A stretch of 64,000 bases of DNA from Neobacillus niacini (GTDB lineage: Bacteria; Bacillota; Bacilli; Bacillales; Cytobacillaceae): NCBI RefSeq assembly GCF_023715785.1, contig NZ_JAMBOX010000005.1, positions 211,197 through 275,196 of the forward strand, given 5' to 3'. The translations under genes were made by a program, and so were the position numbers. The notes below the pieces were generated by a model. That model worked only from the letters and a program-made list of their open reading frames with translations. It made no database searches and was not told the origin of the DNA. This document shows, one piece after another, positions 8,817 through 17,452 of the stretch; position 1 is the first letter of the stretch; the number at the start of each line of letters is the position of its first letter.

Positions 8817-10112
8817 CTATTTGGCCTTCGGGATTACTTGACAAACGGAGATCCGTTCATCGGCAATCATCTCTGAGGCCAGGGACTGGACGTCCTGCAG
8901 TGTAATTTTTTCCAAGGTTGGCACGACATCAAATAGGTTCATTTCGTTGAAGGCATAACGGGTAAATTGATTGGCGATGTATTCAGGAGAATTGATTGCT
9001 CGTAAAAAGGCACCAATTTTCTTCCTTTTCCCTCGTTCCAATTGCTCATCCGTAAAGGCATTCCCATCCTTCGCCGCCATCAGCATTTCCTGGAGACGTT
9101 CCGCAAGCCTGTCGGGGCTATTTGTGTCTCCGCCAATCATGGCAAATCCAAAGCCCTGCTCCTGCGTGTAATCAAAGGAGAACGTTTCGTCCACCAAACC
9201 CTCATTATATAGCTCATCATAATTATCCGAGCTTTTGCCAAACAGCAAATCCAGAAGGACATTCATGGTCAGCTCGGTTTTAAGCATTGCTTCCCCTGTT
9301 TGATCCACGTGGAGAGCCTTGATGCCCAGCAGGCATTTGGAGGTTTGCACATTCATCTGCAGCACTTGCTTCTTTTCCGCTGCCTGAACAGGTTCACTTT
9401 CGAAATGACGCTGAATTTCCGGCATATCTTTGTACTCTTTTTTAGCCTGATTATCCTTCACCTGTTTCATCACTTGATCCGGGTCAACGGGGCCGACAAT
9501 AAACAGGAGCATATTGCTAGGGTGGTAAAAGGTGTTATAGCATTCATACAGCCAATCCTTCGTAATATTGGAAATGGATTCAATTGTTCCGGCAATGTCG
9601 ATACTGACTGGATGGTTTTTATATAGATTTTGGATAATCCCAAAATATAAGCGCCAGTCAGGGTTATCGTCATACATTGTAATTTCTTGGCCGATGATTC
9701 CTTTCTCCTTTTCCACTGTCTTCTCGGAAAAATACGGGGATTGGACAAAATCAATCAGCGTTTCCAAGTTCTTTTCCACGTCAGAGGTGCTGGAGAACAA
9801 ATAAGCAGTTCGGGTAAATGATGTAAAGGCATTCGCCGATGCCCCCTGCTTACTGAATTGTTGAAAAACATCGCCATCTTCCTTCTCGAACAGCTTATGC
9901 TCCAAAAAGTGAGCAATGCCGTCTGGAACGGTGACAAAGTCCTTTTTTCCGAAGGGAACAAAGGTGTTGTCAACTGACCCATATTTGGTCGTAAACGTGG
10001 CATAAGTTTTGTTGAACCCCTGTTTCGGCAAAATATATACATTCAAGCCATTTGGCAATTTTTCGTGGAAAAGCTCTTCCTGAAGTTGGTCAAACGTAAT
10101 TTTCTCCATCAT
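8817..10112 (-). CDS. ymfH: M16-family zinc metalloprotease YmfH (catalytic partner)
   Basis: The 431-aa insulinase/pitrilysin-like protein has the inverted zinc motif HxxEH visible as GIAHFLEHKLFEKEDGDVF, with the downstream Glu in the expected region (EKEKGIIGQEI). It pairs with YmfF, which lacks the motif, as in bacterial M16 heterodimers. Its ATG overlaps the ymfF stop (ATGATGG, coupling likely), so the two are probably made in equal amounts. Substrate unknown; related pairs process peptides. Two in-frame ATG codons at 10112 and 10109 are both possible starts. Confidence 0.92.
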   Translation of the reverse strand: MMEKITFDQLQEELFHEKLPNGLNVYILPKQGFNKTYATFTTKYGSVDNTFVPFGKKDFVTVPDGIAHFLEHKLFEKEDGDVFQQFSKQGASANAFTSFTRTAYLFSSTSDVEKNLETLIDFVQSPYFSEKTVEKEKGIIGQEITMYDDNPDWRLYFGIIQNLYKNHPVSIDIAGTIESISNITKDWLYECYNTFYHPSNMLLFIVGPVDPDQVMKQVKDNQAKKEYKDMPEIQRHFESEPVQAAEKKQVLQMNVQTSKCLLGIKALHVDQTGEAMLKTELTMNVLLDLLFGKSSDNYDELYNEGLVDETFSFDYTQEQGFGFAMIGGDTNSPDRLAERLQEMLMAAKDGNAFTDEQLERGKRKKIGAFLRAINSPEYIANQFTRYAFNEMNLFDVVPTLEKITLQDVQSLASEMIADERISVCQVIPKAK

Positions 10113-11389
10113 TGCCCTGCCTCCGTTCCCGTTAAGAAATAAATGGTATCAAGATTTATTTTATTCCCGACCGCGATGATGTCCTCCCTGGTGGCTTTTT
10201 GCATTTCGGAAAGCCATGTATCAATTCCAATATTTGTTTTGGCAACCACATTATGATATAGAAGCTCGAGCAGTCCCCTTGAGGTATCAATTGTTTCGAG
10301 AATTTGATTTTTAATGACCGCCTTCGTTTGTTCAATTTCTTCTTCTGTAAAATCACCTTTTCGCATGGCTTCCATTTGTTCGCGGATGATTTTTACAGCC
10401 TGATCATAATTTTTATTATCAATTCCTGACATCACCATCAGCAAGCCTTTATGGCTTTCAAGCCGGCTTGCAGCATAATAGGCCAGGCTGGCCTTTTCGC
10501 GGACGTTGATAAACAGTTTGGAATGGGCAAAGCCGCCAAAAATGCCATTAAACACCTGCAAGGTGAAGTAATCAGGGTCTCCATAGGAAATATTTGTCCG
10601 ATAGCCGATATTTAATTTACCTTGCTTGACATCCTGCTGCTCCTTTACCTCATTTACATCCGATTTTTGCGAAACCCGAAGGTCCTCTGCCTGTTTTGGT
10701 GTCCGGGTTTCAAATTTGAGTAATTCCTCAGCAAACGCCTTCACTTCCGCCTCTTTCACATCGCCAATCACATAAAGATTCATTTCATCCTCGGCGAGGG
10801 CTTTTTGATAATATTCATACAGGCTGTCAGGAGTGATGGCTTCAACTTCTGCAGCTTCACCGTGAACCTGGAGAGCATAAGGCTCTCCCTTACACATTTC
10901 CTCAATCAGACGGACATTGGAGTAGCGCATTTTATCATCATAGACCGATTGGATACGCTGCTTTTGGGTGCGCTTTTCTTTTTCTACTGTTTCACGGTCA
11001 AACGCATTTCCGCTTGCGTTAGGATGCAATAGGATCTCCGCGAGTAATTCAAACCCCTTTTTGAGAAGCGGTGCCGGGTCTGTCAGGAATTTTTCATTGG
11101 CAATTTCAATCAGAAAGCTGATGACATGATATTCACCTTTTTTTGACAAATCTACATAAAGTGTTGCCCCATATAAATCATCTAGATAGGAGCGCAGCTT
11201 GATTGTGGTCGGATAATTGGCCGAGCTTGATTGGAGCACTTGCGGGAGCAGGGCCCTTTTTGTGACATCCTTCTTGGTTAATGGGGCTTTCATCCGCCAA
11301 ACAATGGTATTGGTTTTATATTTATCTGTTTCAATTACATGGAGTTTATATCCTTGCATTTCCGTTATTTTTTCCGATATATTGCCCAT
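10109..11389 (-). CDS. ymfF: M16-family peptidase-like protein YmfF (no zinc motif)
   Basis: The 426-aa M16 fold protein lacks HxxEH at the corresponding N-terminal position (the region reads SSANYPTTIKLRSYLDDLYG). It is therefore likely the substrate-binding, non-catalytic subunit of a YmfF/YmfH heterodimer; this is inference from family architecture. The C-terminal half keeps M16 features such as NVREKASLAYYA. ATG at 11387-11389 after a GGAGG-like site. First gene of the pair after the nupQ terminator. Confidence 0.9.
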   Translation of the reverse strand: MGNISEKITEMQGYKLHVIETDKYKTNTIVWRMKAPLTKKDVTKRALLPQVLQSSSANYPTTIKLRSYLDDLYGATLYVDLSKKGEYHVISFLIEIANEKFLTDPAPLLKKGFELLAEILLHPNASGNAFDRETVEKEKRTQKQRIQSVYDDKMRYSNVRLIEEMCKGEPYALQVHGEAAEVEAITPDSLYEYYQKALAEDEMNLYVIGDVKEAEVKAFAEELLKFETRTPKQAEDLRVSQKSDVNEVKEQQDVKQGKLNIGYRTNISYGDPDYFTLQVFNGIFGGFAHSKLFINVREKASLAYYAASRLESHKGLLMVMSGIDNKNYDQAVKIIREQMEAMRKGDFTEEEIEQTKAVIKNQILETIDTSRGLLELLYHNVVAKTNIGIDTWLSEMQKATREDIIAVGNKINLDTIYFLTGTEAGQ

Positions 11390-11523
11390 TTGCCTTCCTC
11401 CTTGTCAGTCTTCAGACTTACATTTCTAAACATTTTTCTTTATATTTTTTCCTTGGCGCTGAAACCTATACTTATTACTATAATTTTACATGCTTGGTTC
11501 ATTCAAGCAATGACACTTTTTCC

Positions 11524-11560
11524 AAAAAAAAGAACCCTCAGTGATAAACTGAAGGTTCTT
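11524..11560 (-). terminator. rho-independent terminator of nupNOPQ
   Basis: AGAACC-CTCAGTG and the facing CACTGA-GGTTCT arms form a long stem, followed by seven T residues on the minus strand. It ends the transporter operon. Confidence 0.88.
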
Positions 11561-11566
11561 CATTTA

Positions 11567-12526
11567 TTAACGGCTTCCCTTAATATAATGGGTACCGGAT
11601 GCTTTCGGTGCATCGGCACGACCGATGAATCCGGTTAAGGCCAAGATTGTTAATACATAAGGCGCAATTAACAGATACACACTCGGGATTTCTTTTAAAA
11701 ATGGCAAGCTTGACCCGATGATACTGATACTTTGGGCAAGGCCAAAGAAGATACCGGCACCAAGGGCACCAAGTGGATGCCATTTACCGAAAATCATTGC
11801 CGCGAGCGCCATGAAACCTTGACCACTAATCGTAGCGTGGCTGAAGTTGGAAGTAATCGACTGGGCATAAACGGCACCGCCAAGACCACCAAGCGCGCCG
11901 GAAATGATAACACCCAAATAACGCATTTTCGTTACATTGATCCCCATCGTGTCTGCTGCCATTGGATGTTCACCAACCGAACGGAGACGAAGACCAAATG
12001 GTGTCTTAAATACTACATACCAGGCAATAACTGCTACGATAATGGCAAGGAATGATGTCCAATACGTGTTTTGAAAAAAGATTTCGCCAATAATTGGAAT
12101 ATCTTTCAAAATTGGAATGTCAATCTTACTAAAGCTCTCTTTGATGATTCCTGTTTCACCTTTATCATAAATCATTTTAACAAGGAACAATGTCAAGCCA
12201 GTTGCTAACAAGTTAATGGCTACACCGGATACAGTGTGGTCAGCGCGGAAGGTAATAGACGCCACCGCATGGAGAATCGAAAAAACTCCCCCGACAATCA
12301 TCGCCACGACCAAAGCAACCCATGGAGTTGCATTACCGAAAGTGCCTACAAATGTCAAGTTAAAAACAATAGCCGTAAATGCACCAACAACCATTAAACC
12401 TTCAAGACCGATATTTACCACCCCGGAGCGCTCCGAGAAGATACCGCCTAATGCAGTGAAGATAAGTGGAGCTGCCCATAAAAGCGTAGATGGAACAACG
12501 ATTGTCAAGATATCCATTAAGCTCAC
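11567..12526 (-). CDS. nupQ: Nucleoside ABC transporter permease NupQ
   Basis: The 319-aa polytopic membrane protein is of the BPD_transp_2 permease type, with motifs ALGGIFSERSGVVNIGLEG near the N-terminus and GVAINLLATGLTLF. Together with NupP it forms the membrane channel of the BMP-type importer that takes up guanosine and other nucleosides in B. subtilis. GTG at 12524-12526 begins one base after the nupP stop codon, with AAAGGGGTG 7 bases upstream, so translation is coupled. Confidence 0.94.
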   Translation of the reverse strand: MSLMDILTIVVPSTLLWAAPLIFTALGGIFSERSGVVNIGLEGLMVVGAFTAIVFNLTFVGTFGNATPWVALVVAMIVGGVFSILHAVASITFRADHTVSGVAINLLATGLTLFLVKMIYDKGETGIIKESFSKIDIPILKDIPIIGEIFFQNTYWTSFLAIIVAVIAWYVVFKTPFGLRLRSVGEHPMAADTMGINVTKMRYLGVIISGALGGLGGAVYAQSITSNFSHATISGQGFMALAAMIFGKWHPLGALGAGIFFGLAQSISIIGSSLPFLKEIPSVYLLIAPYVLTILALTGFIGRADAPKASGTHYIKGSR

Positions 12527-12527
12527 T

Positions 12528-13577
12528 TTACTTCACCCCTTTCTTGTTGAATCGATCAAGAAATACTCTGATGATGTAGCTGGACGCTACAAAGAATACA
12601 ATCAACGCTATAATGATATTTACAAGCTCATTCGGTACGCCAGCTTCAAGCGGCATATTTAATGAACCGACCTTTAGAGCACCAAATAAAATGGCTGAGA
12701 AGAATACGCCTAAGGCGGAGTTGGCCCCTAATAACGCAATCGCAATTCCTTCAAACCCAACACCCGTAAATCCACCCTTTACAGCCGCATAGCCGAAGGT
12801 TCCCAATCCGTCCATTGCCCCTGCAAGTCCAGCAAATGCCCCGGAAATGACCATCGAAAGAATGATATTTCGATTTACGTTCATCCCGGCATATTGCGCC
12901 GCATCTTGGTTAAAACCGACGGCACGTAATTCAAATCCTCTGGTAGTTTTTTCTAGTAAAAACCACATTATGAAACAGCAGGCAATGGCAAGAACGATTC
13001 CCCAATGCAGACGTGAATAGTCGGTTAGGCTTTCCAGCCATTCTGAACGTAATGAAGCTGTTTGATGAATAGGTTCAGTTTTATCACCGCTTTTAGCAGC
13101 GAGATAATTTCTAATAATATAGTTTGTCGCATGAAGCGCCACATAGTTCATCATGATGGTGACGATCACTTCGTGTACACGGAAACGAGCCTTTAATAGC
13201 CCGGGAATAAATGCCCAAATGGCACCCGCCACAATAGAAGCCAAAATGGCAAGCGGCAGATGAATAATCTTTGGAAGGTCAAAGGCAACTCCTACCCAAA
13301 CCGCCGCCAGCCAGCCGACGATAAATTGGCCTTCAACTCCGATGTTAAACAGGCCGACGCGGAAGGCAAATGCTACCGCCAAACCAGCCAGGATGTAAGG
13401 TGTAAACTGTCTGATAACTTCCCCCACATAGTAAATATCACCAAAGGCCCCATTCCATAATGCTGTATAGGCTGCAACTGGGTCGTAGCCGCTGACTAAC
13501 ATGATAATGGTTCCAACGATGATTCCTAACAGTACCGCAATAATTGGCGTCAATAATCCTGTTAAGCGTTTAGCCAT
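12528..13577 (-). CDS. nupP: Nucleoside ABC transporter permease NupP
   Basis: The 349-aa second permease subunit has about eight or more hydrophobic segments and the characteristic GLAVAFAFRVGLFNIGVEGQ motif. Its start overlaps the end of nupO by 8 bases and its own Shine-Dalgarno (GAAAGGAAG) lies inside nupO. The C-terminus ends in a basic tail (DRFNKKGVK). It works with NupQ, NupO and lipoprotein NupN. Confidence 0.94.
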   Translation of the reverse strand: MAKRLTGLLTPIIAVLLGIIVGTIIMLVSGYDPVAAYTALWNGAFGDIYYVGEVIRQFTPYILAGLAVAFAFRVGLFNIGVEGQFIVGWLAAVWVGVAFDLPKIIHLPLAILASIVAGAIWAFIPGLLKARFRVHEVIVTIMMNYVALHATNYIIRNYLAAKSGDKTEPIHQTASLRSEWLESLTDYSRLHWGIVLAIACCFIMWFLLEKTTRGFELRAVGFNQDAAQYAGMNVNRNIILSMVISGAFAGLAGAMDGLGTFGYAAVKGGFTGVGFEGIAIALLGANSALGVFFSAILFGALKVGSLNMPLEAGVPNELVNIIIALIVFFVASSYIIRVFLDRFNKKGVK

Positions 13578-15099
13578 TTGAACCAGCTTCCTTTCTATTT
13601 GAACCGGCCATCAGCAATCCAAGCTCTTGTTCATCCGTTTCCTTCGGATTGACGACAGCTACGATTCTCCCCTCGTATATGACAGCAATTCGGTCGCTGA
13701 CATTCATGATTTCATCTAACTCAAACGAAACAAGCAAAACGCCCTTTCCATTATCCCTTTGCTCAATTAAGCGCTTATGAATAAATTCAATCGCCCCTAC
13801 ATCCAACCCGCGAGTAGGCTGAGCAGCAATTAACAGATCGGGATTACGATCTACCTCACGGCCAATGATTGCCTTTTGCTGGTTACCGCCGGAAAGTGCG
13901 CGTGCCAAAGCAGATTCACTCGGTGTCCGTACGTCAAACTCAGCGATTAATTTCTTAGCTTGTTTATATATTTCTTTAAAATTTAAAATGCCATTTTTCG
14001 AATATGGTTGTTTGTAATAAGTTTGAAGCACCATATTTTCGGCCATTGGATAATTTAAAACCAATCCGTGTTTATGACGGTCCTGCGGGATATGGCCGAC
14101 ACCCGCTTCGGTAACCTTTCTCGGCGGTAAATTAAACAATTCCTTGTCATTTAATTTCACACTGCCATTTTCCGCTTTGCGCAAGCCTGTAATCGCCTCG
14201 ATAAATTCAGATTGCCCGTTTCCATCCACCCCGGCAATCCCGACAATTTCTCCTGCACGGACGTTCAGGTTCAGCCCGTTTACAACGGTTACTCCACGTG
14301 AATCCTTTACGACTAAATCCTTCACAACCAATACATCCTGCTTTGGTACAGACTCTTTCTTTTCCGTTTTAAAAACAACTTCACGGCCTACCATCAGGCT
14401 GGCAAGTTCATTGGGATTCGTTTCACTGACATTGACCGTCCCGATCCCTTTTCCTTTGCGGATTACAGTACAGCGATCAGCTACCTCCATAATTTCCTTC
14501 AACTTATGGGTAATTAAAATAATCGATTTCCCTTCCTTAATAAGGGTTCTCATAATTTGAATCAATTCTTTAATTTCCTGTGGTGTCAATACAGCTGTCG
14601 GTTCGTCAAAAATTAGAATTTCGGCACCGCGGTACAGTGTTTTTAAAATTTCTACCCTTTGCTGCATTCCAACAGAAATATCAGAAATTTTCGCTTGTGG
14701 ATCGACTGCAAGTCCATATCGTTCGGAAATTTCCCGAACTTCCCGCTCGGCCTTTTTTAAATCGATTCGTCCACCGGTTGTGATCTCCCGACCAAGGATA
14801 ATGTTTTCCGTCACCGAAAAGGTATCAACAAGCATAAAGTGCTGGTGCACCATTCCGATTCCCAGATCATTAGCGATATTTGGGTTAGAAATTTTTACAG
14901 GTTTTCCTTTTACCTTAATTTCTCCCCCTTCCGGTTGATACAATCCGAAAAGAACGTTCATTAAAGTTGATTTGCCTGCACCGTTTTCGCCAAGTAAGGC
15001 GTGAATTTCGCCCTTCTTTAATTGAAGGGTGATGTTATCATTCGCAACAAAGTTACCGAACTCTTTGCGTATGTTAAGCATCTCAATAACATATTCCAT
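13570..15099 (-). CDS. nupO: Nucleoside ABC transporter ATP-binding protein NupO
   Basis: Tandem ATPase of about 509 aa with two ABC modules. Module 1 has Walker A GENGAGKST, signature ISVGMQQRVEI and Walker B LIFDEPTAVL. Module 2 has the degenerate Walker A GVDGNGQSEF, signature LSGGNQQKAI and LIAAQPTRGLDVG, the usual pattern for BMP/ribose-type importers. ATG at 15097-15099 (MEYVIEML) is preferred over GTG at 15108 because GGGAG lies 8 bases before the ATG. Separated from nupN by a cluster of strong hairpins. Confidence 0.94.
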   Translation of the reverse strand: MEYVIEMLNIRKEFGNFVANDNITLQLKKGEIHALLGENGAGKSTLMNVLFGLYQPEGGEIKVKGKPVKISNPNIANDLGIGMVHQHFMLVDTFSVTENIILGREITTGGRIDLKKAEREVREISERYGLAVDPQAKISDISVGMQQRVEILKTLYRGAEILIFDEPTAVLTPQEIKELIQIMRTLIKEGKSIILITHKLKEIMEVADRCTVIRKGKGIGTVNVSETNPNELASLMVGREVVFKTEKKESVPKQDVLVVKDLVVKDSRGVTVVNGLNLNVRAGEIVGIAGVDGNGQSEFIEAITGLRKAENGSVKLNDKELFNLPPRKVTEAGVGHIPQDRHKHGLVLNYPMAENMVLQTYYKQPYSKNGILNFKEIYKQAKKLIAEFDVRTPSESALARALSGGNQQKAIIGREVDRNPDLLIAAQPTRGLDVGAIEFIHKRLIEQRDNGKGVLLVSFELDEIMNVSDRIAVIYEGRIVAVVNPKETDEQELGLLMAGSNRKEAGSNG

Positions 15100-15173
15100 A
15101 TTTCTCACTCCCTGCAGATAGATAAAAGGAAAAAATGACCAATAGTAGTAAGAGGTCAGACCTTTTGCTGTTA

Positions 15174-15294
15174 TAAAAAACAGGGATTTATCCCCAGTTA
15201 AAACCTTAAGTGAAAAGTAGAATGATTCTTCTACTCTTCAATTAAGGTTTCATTAAGAAGGAATAAGCGGTAAAGGTATATCCGCTTATTCCTT
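15174..15294 (-). terminator. Three consecutive hairpins/terminators between nupN and nupO
   Basis: In transcription order: AAGGAATAAGCGG with its 13-bp perfect partner (15258-15270 with 15282-15294, no strong T run); a long imperfect stem starting AAACCTTAA and ending TTAAGGTTTT (15200-15250); and GGGGA/TCCC followed by TTTTTT (15174-15195). They probably end most nupN transcripts and let a minority continue into nupOPQ, which would give excess binding protein over transporter. Confidence 0.75.
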
Positions 15295-15305
15295 TAATTT
15301 CACTC

Positions 15306-16391
15306 TTATTGTGCGCTAAAATTTTTCGCTTCATCACGAGTTCCCGGGACTTTTACATCTCCGGATTTGATTTTTTCAATCCATTCTTTAACAGCTTTAT
15401 CAATAGCATCCTTGTTAGCTGCCTTTGCATTGATTGGAGCCAAGCCTACACCATCTTCTTGCAAGCCGTATAAAACAACTTCGCCGCCAGCGAAATTACC
15501 TTCTTTTGCTTTAGTGGCAAGGTCTTGTACCGCTACGTCTACACGCTTAAGTGCAGATGTAAGGACGATTTCCGGACCCATGTCGGCCTGGTCACGGTCA
15601 ACACCGATTGCCCAGAAATCCTTTGCAGGTTCTTTTGCTTTACGGTCAACAGCCTCTTTAAATAATCCGTTACCAGTAGCGCCAGAAGCATGGAAAATGA
15701 CGTCAGCGCCGGAAGAGTACATTTTCGAAGCAATAGATTGACCAAGTTCCGCTTTATCAAATGCTCCAGAATATTGAACATCAACTTGTACTTCTGGTTT
15801 AGCTGCCTTTACACCAGCAAGGAAGCCGGCTTCGAAGCGTTCAATAACAGGGATTTCCATACCGCCGATAAAGCCGATATGATTAGATTTTGTAGTTAAA
15901 GCAGCGGCAACACCTGCAAGGAATGCTGCTTCTTGCTCTTTGAACATGATGCTTGCCACGTTTGGCTCTTTCACTTCAGCATCAACGATGGCAAAGTGAG
16001 CATCCTTTTGTTGTTGAGCGATTTCTTTAATGGCAGATTCCATTAAGAAACCAATACCGTATACTAAATCAAAATCTTGACGAACTAGAGTATTAAGGTT
16101 TGTTGCATAGTCAGCATCTGATTTCGATTGTACGTAATCAAAGCCGCCTTTACCCTTTTTCAAACCGTTTTCTTTACCGAAGTTTTGAAGACCTTCCCAT
16201 GCGGATTGGTTAAAGGATTTGTCATCAACGCCGCCGACGTCAGTAACCATACCTACAGAGAATGCTTTTTCTTTGTCTCCGCCTTTAGTCTCATCGGTGC
16301 CTTTGTTGTCATCACTCTTTCCACAAGCTCCCAAAAGTGTGCCAGCAGCAAGAACTAGTGATAGTGCCATTCCAACTTTACGCTTTTTCAA
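15306..16391 (-). CDS. nupN: Nucleoside-binding lipoprotein NupN (BMP family)
   Basis: The 361-aa substrate-binding protein of the BMP/PnrA family has an N-terminal lipoprotein signal peptide with lipobox LLGAC (Cys23), a charged Ser/Asp-rich linker and family motifs GMVTDVGGVDDKSFNQSAW and GIGFLMESAI. It delivers nucleosides to NupOPQ. The start is TTG (16389-16391) with GGGGG 8 bases upstream. First gene of the operon, directly downstream of the GntR-type regulator. Confidence 0.95.
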   Translation of the reverse strand: MKKRKVGMALSLVLAAGTLLGACGKSDDNKGTDETKGGDKEKAFSVGMVTDVGGVDDKSFNQSAWEGLQNFGKENGLKKGKGGFDYVQSKSDADYATNLNTLVRQDFDLVYGIGFLMESAIKEIAQQQKDAHFAIVDAEVKEPNVASIMFKEQEAAFLAGVAAALTTKSNHIGFIGGMEIPVIERFEAGFLAGVKAAKPEVQVDVQYSGAFDKAELGQSIASKMYSSGADVIFHASGATGNGLFKEAVDRKAKEPAKDFWAIGVDRDQADMGPEIVLTSALKRVDVAVQDLATKAKEGNFAGGEVVLYGLQEDGVGLAPINAKAANKDAIDKAVKEWIEKIKSGDVKVPGTRDEAKNFSAQ

Positions 16392-16473
16392 GGTATTGTC
16401 CCCCTAAAATTGTTTTGATCTAGTAGAAATGGTTAAAGCTAGGACTGATTGCGTTTTCATAACCAATAAAAAA

Positions 16474-17199
16474 TTAAACGCGTTTCCTAAGTACATGAAA
16501 ACTAAACATGTCCGCTTTAAAATAGTTTACCGAAAATAGGACAGGCTCATCCATTTCATCGAAATGCATCTGTTTTAACACCAACAATGCAGTTTCAGGG
16601 TCACATTCCAGAATTGGGGAAATCTTTTCATGATAACCAATCGGCTCGATTTGAGCAACCGCGTATGTAATTCTTCGGTTTGCCTCTTCATCTAATATGG
16701 TGAAGATTGATTCTCCCTCATGAGAAAAGGTTTCCGGAAATATGTGGGCAGGTACCTTGTCGATACAATATACGACCGGTTCCCCGTTTGCGGTTCTAAC
16801 CCTTTCGATTACCACCATTTCCTCACTAGTGGAACATGAGAAACGACGAATGTCCTCCTCGGTTGGGTCTTGCTTTGATGATCTTAAGAAAATGGTCCCT
16901 GGTTTCATGCCAGCCTGCTTAATCATGTCAGTAACACTATTTAGTTGTTCAATTCCTGAAGTAAAAAGAGGCTTTGCATTTACAAAGGTCCCGACTCCGT
17001 GGCGTCTAATGATAACGTTTTCTTCTTCAAGTATTCGTAGTGCTTCCCGGAGTGTCGCTCTGCTGACACCCAGTTGCTTGGCAAGATCGAATTCGGAAGG
17101 CAATTTTTCTTTTTCTTTATAGACCCCATTTTCGATATCTTGCTTGATTCGATCGATTACTTGGAGATATAAATGCCGGTTATCTGACTTTATCGACAT
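16474..17199 (-). CDS. ymfC: GntR/HutC-family regulator next to nup genes (YmfC/NupR)
   Basis: The 241-aa protein has an N-terminal winged helix (about residues 8-75; [20 protein letters not shown]) and a C-terminal UTRA/chorismate-lyase-like ligand domain (about 95-240). The B. subtilis counterpart at this place is a regulator of nupNOPQ, and the tight position here supports the same job; the ligand is not visible. A perfect palindrome 31 bp upstream of the ATG is a candidate operator. Confidence 0.88.
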   Translation of the reverse strand: MSIKSDNRHLYLQVIDRIKQDIENGVYKEKEKLPSEFDLAKQLGVSRATLREALRILEEENVIIRRHGVGTFVNAKPLFTSGIEQLNSVTDMIKQAGMKPGTIFLRSSKQDPTEEDIRRFSCSTSEEMVVIERVRTANGEPVVYCIDKVPAHIFPETFSHEGESIFTILDEEANRRITYAVAQIEPIGYHEKISPILECDPETALLVLKQMHFDEMDEPVLFSVNYFKADMFSFHVLRKRV

Positions 17200-17229
17200 G
17201 CTGCTTTCCTCCAGCCTTTTTCCTAAGAC

Positions 17230-17243
17230 ATCAGACCTCTGAT
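17230..17243. promoter_or_regulatory. Candidate operator upstream of the GntR-type gene
   Basis: ATCAGACCTCTGAT is a perfect 14-bp palindrome located 31-44 bp before the regulator's ATG. Its size and symmetry suit a GntR-family dimer. No second clear copy was seen before nupN, only the half-like AATCAGTCC, so the assignment is tentative. Confidence 0.45.
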
Positions 17244-17414
17244 ATCATTCCTACTAATCGAGATTTATATTATCATGTTTTCATTTAAAATTAAATAGAA
17301 ATTCAAGATTTTGTCGAAAAAAGGCGTAAAGATAAAAAAAGTTATTAAATAACCAATTTCCTTTTTACAATTTCTGATATAATTTAATATGTCATTTTTA
17401 AAATGGAAATTTAA

Positions 17415-17450
17415 TAGAAAAAAACAGGGTCAATCGGCCCTGTTTTTTTC
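17415..17450 (-). terminator. rho-independent terminator of spoIIIE (bidirectional)
   Basis: AACAGGG and CCCTGTT enclose an 8-base loop with a T run on both strands (TTTTTTT / AAAAAAA). It ends the spoIIIE transcript before the GntR-type gene. Confidence 0.88.
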
Positions 17451-17452
17451 TA

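Noticed and set aside
8817..11389. ymfF/ymfH as a bacteriocin-processing pair like AlbE/AlbF
   Set aside because: No precursor peptide, radical SAM or immunity genes lie nearby; the pair is in its conserved housekeeping position.
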